Part shown: piece by piece, positions 33,162 to 37,089 of the stretch
Position numbering within the stretch: the first letter of the stretch is position 1
How the letters are laid out: each line of letters starts with the position of its first letter
Assembly: GCA_022360175.1 (NCBI GenBank)
Contig: JAKSDI010000034.1
Coordinates: 1-37,089 of the forward strand
Source: Chitinophagales bacterium
Lineage (GTDB): Bacteria > Bacteroidota > Bacteroidia > Chitinophagales > Saprospiraceae
Direction of reading: 5' to 3'
Length of the DNA stretch: 37,089 bases
The notes under the pieces: model-generated
The model's input: only the letters and a program-made list of their open reading frames with translations
The model's database searches: none
Told to the model about the DNA's origin: nothing
Translations under genes and position numbers: made by a program

Positions 33162-35225
33162 ATGAATTTAAAAAAGCTATTTTCTATTTGCTTAACCGCT
33201 CTTACATTAATAGCCAATGCCCAGGATAGTATCTCAAATAATCCAATAATTAGTGATTCAATTCTAAATTCAACATTATCCTATCCTGATAATTTTGATA
33301 AGGCTTTTCAGCTCATGAAGCAACAGAAAGGCAAAAACCAGCCTGGTTTAATCATAGCAATTGGAGATCAAGCCTTAGAATGGGCAAAAGAAAAAGAGGA
33401 TCACCACAGAATGCAAAGGCTATTGAGGTGGATTACACAATATTATGTATCCAATGGTGCATATGAGCAGGCAGATTCCGTTTGCAATATTGGCTTGCAT
33501 CTAATGAAGTCAGATACAAGTATAGCGATTTTTTACTTGTTAAAAGTACGCATACAATTGCGTACACTCGATTGGGTTGATACCGATTTTTATTTTAATG
33601 AAGCTCGAAAGCTAATCGGAACAGATACGCTTACCCCTACGATGGTTGAATATTACCACGCAAAAAGCCTTTATCATTTCCAAAAGGGGCCTGATTTCTA
33701 TAATGCCCTGGTAATGCTGCAAAAAGCGAAGAAAATTTCCAGGCTATATCCTGATTTAATTTCTACCATTAACCATTCATTGAGCAATATCTATTTCTTA
33801 CTCGAAGATTACCAACGGGTAGAGCAAATATGCCTGGAAAATCTGGAGATTGCTCGTCAAAACAATCACTCTGTAAATGAGCTTTTTGTTTATTACACAT
33901 TAGCATCCAGTGAATCCGAACAGGGAAAATATGAAGAAGCTATCGATATCGGACATAATGCAATTCATCTACGTCAAAAAACAGGTATAACAGCTGCTTT
34001 TGGCTGGATTTATTATGTTATGGGAGATGCCTTTCTGGCAATGGGCCAACTCGATTCGGCAGAGCATTATTTTCAATTAGGACTGGACATTAGTGAAATT
34101 CAAAACGATGGAAAAGAATTGACTGATTGTCTGGTAGGGATGGTCAACTTGCGAGTTAAACAAAAAAAATATGCAGAAGCGGTAGTTTATGGAGAACAAA
34201 TATTACAACAGGAAAATTATACCTATCAGGTATTTGAAAATGATTTGGCTACTGCTTATTACGCCTTAGGACAAACAGACAAGGTTCATCAAATGCTCCA
34301 ACAAAGAATAAAACGATTAGAGCAGGAAGAGAAGGGAGTATATCTGGCCATTCTTTCAAAATTATTAGAACAACAATTTAGGCAGGAAAAAGAGCAAGAC
34401 AAAAGGAATTATGAACAGCAACTACTAACTGAACGCCTATATTCCATCATTTTTGTCTTAGTACTTTTATTAAGCCTTGGTTTGTTGGTTTTTTATCTCC
34501 AGCATAATAGCCGTAAAAAACTTAAAAAATTAAATCACTCACTATCCAAGAGTAATGCTTCTTTGCAGCACTTCGCTTACATCACTTCTCATGATTTAAA
34601 AGAAAACATCAGAAATATAGCTAGCTTTTCAGGGCTTTTGAAGCGCGAGATAAAGAATCGCGAACACAGTCAAAATGAGGAAGACTACATGGGTTTCATT
34701 AAAAAAAATACGGCTGTATTAGGAGAGATCGTGGAATCACTCCAAACTTATACCCAAATCTCTTTTGGTAAGCTGGCTTCAGAAAATGTAAGCCTTCCTG
34801 ATGTATTTGCTACATTGAAACAAAACTTAACGACAGTAATAGAAGAAAAAAATGGCCAGCTAGATATTATCAATTCTCATCAAATCGGAGAAGTAAGGTT
34901 CTCTCGGTCAATGCTAATTTTGATCTTACAAAACCTGGTACATAATGGTTTTAAGTATAATGACTCGAATCCCCCTAAAGTCACTATTAGCATTAGCAGT
35001 AAAAATGAAAAAACACTTTTCAAAGTACAAGACAATGGAAAAGGAATCGAAGCTGAATACTTTGACTACATCTTTTCGCCCTTCAAAACACTTGAAAACA
35101 AAACGATTACCCAATCTTCTGGCTTAGGTTTGTCTATTTGTAAAAATATTCTGGAGCGTTATGATCGTCGGATATGGGTCGAATCCGATGGCAAGAATGG
35201 AAGTGCTTTTTTCTTTGTCATATAA
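33162..35225 (+). CDS. TPR-containing sensor histidine kinase
   Basis: The 687-residue protein has a signal peptide (to about residue 21), a periplasmic region of TPR-like helical repeats (about 40-400), a coiled stretch, one membrane segment (about 427-447), a dimerisation/phosphoacceptor helix with H477 in TSHDLKENIRN, and a C-terminal HATPase domain with N box NLVHNGFKYN (N591, N595), DNGKGIE (D624) and SSGLGLSICK. This layout is common in Bacteroidota, where periplasmic TPR sensors control two-component output. No response regulator gene lies next to it in the window, so the partner is elsewhere. The gene ends 10 bases from the convergent SET gene. Confidence 0.9.
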   Translation: MNLKKLFSICLTALTLIANAQDSISNNPIISDSILNSTLSYPDNFDKAFQLMKQQKGKNQPGLIIAIGDQALEWAKEKEDHHRMQRLLRWITQYYVSNGAYEQADSVCNIGLHLMKSDTSIAIFYLLKVRIQLRTLDWVDTDFYFNEARKLIGTDTLTPTMVEYYHAKSLYHFQKGPDFYNALVMLQKAKKISRLYPDLISTINHSLSNIYFLLEDYQRVEQICLENLEIARQNNHSVNELFVYYTLASSESEQGKYEEAIDIGHNAIHLRQKTGITAAFGWIYYVMGDAFLAMGQLDSAEHYFQLGLDISEIQNDGKELTDCLVGMVNLRVKQKKYAEAVVYGEQILQQENYTYQVFENDLATAYYALGQTDKVHQMLQQRIKRLEQEEKGVYLAILSKLLEQQFRQEKEQDKRNYEQQLLTERLYSIIFVLVLLLSLGLLVFYLQHNSRKKLKKLNHSLSKSNASLQHFAYITSHDLKENIRNIASFSGLLKREIKNREHSQNEEDYMGFIKKNTAVLGEIVESLQTYTQISFGKLASENVSLPDVFATLKQNLTTVIEEKNGQLDIINSHQIGEVRFSRSMLILILQNLVHNGFKYNDSNPPKVTISISSKNEKTLFKVQDNGKGIEAEYFDYIFSPFKTLENKTITQSSGLGLSICKNILERYDRRIWVESDGKNGSAFFFVI

Positions 35226-35235
35226 TTTTCATTAC

Positions 35236-35715
35236 TTACTTAACAGTCTCCATAGCTTTTCGCATCACAAAATCTGAAAATCTATGTTCTGGAAAAGTAC
35301 TTAAAGATAAATTACATGCCCCTTCAATCCGATTCAGACAATTATCACTTCCACATGCACAGTCAAAAGGCTCTGTCATTTTCCACTCGGTAGAAGGGTA
35401 GAAAAAAACAATTTCTTCACCTGATTTGATTTGCTTCAAAGTCCGTATTTCTTTTTTGTTTAAGTCGAAAAAAACATTGGGATTGCAGCTGTGATTAATG
35501 TACTTCAGATAAATTGGCTGGAGAATGATATGCTTATTTTCATCTAACTGTACTGAGTGCATATCTGGTGAATCTAATACTTTTTCAAAATCGAACGTTG
35601 ACAGTTTCACGTCCGCTTCAAAATTATGTGCAGCAAAAAGAGATTTAAAACCAGTCTCAGCATCCTCATGTATTTCAAATTGAGGCGCAACATCCATTTT
35701 TATAATATATGACAT
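35236..35715 (-). CDS. SET-domain protein-lysine methyltransferase
   Basis: The 159-residue protein is almost only a SET domain. It has the SAM-binding knot motif YINHSCNPNVFFD (N74, H75, C77, N80), the second half KSGEEIVFFYPSTEW with the likely catalytic tyrosine Y106, and a post-SET zinc motif CACGSDNC (C119, C121, C126). These motifs are those of eukaryotic-type histone methyltransferases. The pre-SET region is absent. The expected reaction is methylation of a lysine in a bacterial protein; the target is unknown. ATG 35697 (MDVAPQ) is an alternative start. Confidence 0.85.
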   Translation of the reverse strand: MSYIIKMDVAPQFEIHEDAETGFKSLFAAHNFEADVKLSTFDFEKVLDSPDMHSVQLDENKHIILQPIYLKYINHSCNPNVFFDLNKKEIRTLKQIKSGEEIVFFYPSTEWKMTEPFDCACGSDNCLNRIEGACNLSLSTFPEHRFSDFVMRKAMETVK

Positions 35716-35744
35716 TCTTTAGGGCTTTAGAAGTGTTTTCAAAT

Positions 35745-35911
35745 TTAAGCAAGAGAGCAAATCTAATTTATCATTTTATGGTGGCATCTTTTTAGGTCAT
35801 ACTTTGTTGAAAAGCCTCGCTGATGCGCGGCATCGCCTACGTTTTTCGCCTTGTCTGTACCCAAAAATCTGCTCGACCAAAAAAGCAATCTAAATTTGCT
35901 CTCTTGCTTAA
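35745..35911. repeat. 167-bp inverted-repeat element (possible dispersed non-coding repeat)
   Basis: TTAAGCAAGAGAGCAAAT (35745-35762) is exactly complementary to 35894-35911. Inside, the stretch GAAAAGCCTCGCTGATGC (about 35809-35826) pairs at 13 of 18 positions with the segment ending at TTTTTC (about 35847), closing on the loop GCG with a perfect GATGC/GCATC stem. The whole therefore folds as a long nested hairpin. No ORF fits. It is richer in GC at its centre than the flanks. It may be a miniature mobile element or a structured RNA. The surrounding gap (35716-36142, 427 bases) otherwise holds two small palindromes and a terminator. Confidence 0.5.
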
Positions 35912-36061
35912 TTAGAAAGGATATATTAGGATATACACAAAGTAATATGAAAAGTGGAGTGGTTCAACTTTAAGCGGGTATTCAGACAAAAATCACTCTT
36001 CTAAAATTTTAGAGCATGTTTGGGTAAAGCTTATAGTGTAGCGCCTCTACAGTACTGTAAT

Positions 36062-36101
36062 GATAAAGCCATTCAATCTAAAACGATTGAATGGCTTTAT
36101 C
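36062..36101. terminator. 17-bp stem-loop downstream of the last T9SS gene
   Basis: GATAAAGCCATTCAATC (36062-36078) is exactly complementary to 36085-36101 around a 6-base loop. It lies 41 bases beyond the stop of the minus-strand gene at 36143 and is a strong terminator-type stem, though without a clear U-run. A 12-bp palindrome, TACAGTACTGTA, sits next to it at 36048-36059, and a 14-bp palindrome at 36000-36013. Confidence 0.65.
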
Positions 36102-36142
36102 TATATTTCCAAAAGGAAATAATTATGAATAAGTGATCAAAT

Positions 36143-37089
36143 TTACTTCAATACAACTAATTTCTTAGCTTTTGTAGCACGTTGACCATCAGACAATTGG
36201 TAATAATATACTCCATTATCCAAATTCTGAATATTCATTTCATATTGCTTGCTCCCCTTATCTACATTATAGGTAGCAATATTTTGACCAAGATGATTCT
36301 GAACGTTGATCGTTATTCCTTCTTCAAGAGGCACATTTTTAAAATCAATAGTAACGAAAGACTGTGCCGGATTAGGGAATGCAGAAACATTCAAATTATC
36401 TATAAGAAGATCAAATTCAACAGAAGTAAGGTTGCCGTGGAACCAATCATGAATAACCCCCATGAGTTGATCTCGTGTATCTTCATTTTCAATTTGCTCC
36501 ATACCAAAGCCTAAAGTAACAGCTTTGTAAGTGTCTGAATATCTAACTCCAGCTCCCAGGTTACCACTATACTCTAAGAACAATTTACTTTCAGAATCTC
36601 TCGGCTCGATAACATCCGGTGAAGTTTCATCTTCGTAAATAGATTCATTAATATTAAAGTCAGCAATATTTGTCACCAATGGATCACTATCTATGGTATA
36701 AACTTCAGACATAGAAGATGTTCCGTTTTCTACGAATTTTGCATTCATTTTTGTGACCAAAAACAAGCGATCTTCTAAAGGAGCACCAGTATTACCTAAT
36801 TCGTTTGCTAAATCTTGTCCCGCTATCATCACATTGCCTCCATTTTCAACAAATGCAGTTAGTTGATCACTCAATCCATCCGCAAAAGCCTGCTCTGTCC
36901 AACCTGCAGAATAATATATATGTTCGACAGCATCAAACACTCCTTCATTATATAGCCTATCCCACATTTGATCTGTCAATGCTCCAACTAAATTATTTCC
37001 AGTAGCTCTTAATCCTTTCACATAAGGAGTTTCAATATCATTTTCATCAGCAGGATCAACAAAATCGAAAGAATTGGTAATCACCAAAT
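36143..37089 (-). CDS. Secreted protein with type IX sorting domain (5' end cut off)
   Basis: The frame runs off the window end, so only the last about 315 residues are seen; the TTG near 37087 is not a convincing start. The visible part first has a GATase-like or ThuA-like fold region (WTEQAFADGLSDQLTAFVE and GGNVMIAGQDLANEL), in which a flexible protein opens or stores a remote date or file-like state is not implied; no catalytic residues can be named. The last about 80 residues, from AFPNPAQSFVTIDF to KKLVVLK, form a type A C-terminal sorting domain of the type IX secretion system. The protein is therefore exported, with the missing N-terminal part probably holding the main activity, possibly a peptidase. 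Confidence 0.75.
   Translation of the reverse strand, partial: LVITNSFDFVDPADENDIETPYVKGLRATGNNLVGALTDQMWDRLYNEGVFDAVEHIYYSAGWTEQAFADGLSDQLTAFVENGGNVMIAGQDLANELGNTGAPLEDRLFLVTKMNAKFVENGTSSMSEVYTIDSDPLVTNIADFNINESIYEDETSPDVIEPRDSESKLFLEYSGNLGAGVRYSDTYKAVTLGFGMEQIENEDTRDQLMGVIHDWFHGNLTSVEFDLLIDNLNVSAFPNPAQSFVTIDFKNVPLEEGITINVQNHLGQNIATYNVDKGSKQYEMNIQNLDNGVYYYQLSDGQRATKAKKLVVLK

Noticed and set aside
36000-36059. Palindromes of 14 bp (36000-36013) and 12 bp (36048-36059)
   Set aside because: They are short, AT-rich or isolated and no gene start lies near enough to call them operators; noted only with the terminator.

Overview
This 37 kb AT-rich window comes from a member of the Bacteroidota, most likely a Cytophagales- or Saprospirales-type organism. 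Two proteins end in a type A sorting domain of the type IX secretion system. A lipoprotein TamL pairs with TamB, there is a TonB receptor with a carboxypeptidase-like regulatory domain, and Bacteroidota-type TAnnTTTG promoter boxes can be read upstream of some genes. The genus cannot be fixed from the sequence alone.

Layout. (1) Positions 1-4127 hold the 3' part of an operon for an NAD(H)-linked soluble [NiFe] hydrogenase (group 3d type): hoxF (cut by the window), one gene fusing HoxU and HoxY, hoxH, and the maturation protease hoxW. (2) 4184-5759 has a 13-bp stem-loop and a secreted seven-repeat FG-GAP beta-propeller protein on the minus strand. (3) 6068-13697 is tamB-tamL, an envelope assembly pair with overlapping genes. 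(4) 13772-16183 is a TonB-dependent receptor. (5) 16334-19021 holds a PLP aminotransferase-like protein, a 46-codon remnant of an agmatine deiminase gene, and an FMN-dependent alpha-hydroxy-acid oxidase. (6) 19120-20918 is a compact nucleic-acid repair cassette: an ATP-dependent RNA ligase overlapping an HD-phosphoesterase/5'-kinase (HD-Pnk) gene. (7) 21092-24838 carries two lipoprotein phosphoesterases, a Uma2-like gene remnant, a DUF1272 zinc-ribbon protein and an MBL-fold hydrolase. (8) 24964-28612 is a regulator and redox block: AraC, a cysteine-free HxlR, a secreted DJ-1/PfpI protein, an outer-membrane-like hypothetical and an F420-dependent-reductase-like oxidoreductase. (9) 28617-35715 mixes small accessory genes (PP2C phosphatase, DUF6090-like protein, a four-gene minus-strand operon), a TPR sensor histidine kinase and a SET-domain protein. 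(10) 35745-37089 holds an inverted-repeat element, a strong stem-loop and the 3' end of another secreted T9SS cargo gene.

How the genes work together. The Hox proteins form one enzyme: HoxF and HoxU move electrons between NAD(H) and iron-sulfur clusters, HoxY and HoxH split or make H2, and HoxW trims HoxH. The unusual point is that HoxU and HoxY are one polypeptide. The ligase and HD-Pnk together can in principle heal both ends of a cut RNA (remove a 2',3'-cyclic phosphate, phosphorylate the 5'-OH) and then seal it. TamB and TamL form an inner-to-outer membrane bridge.

The most interesting items are the HoxU-HoxY fusion, the RNA heal-and-seal pair, the Asp-to-Asn change at the PLP N1 site of the aminotransferase, the two gene remnants (agmatine deiminase, Uma2), the SET-domain methyltransferase and the 167-bp inverted-repeat element. 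No tRNA, rRNA, CRISPR array, transposase or phage gene was seen.
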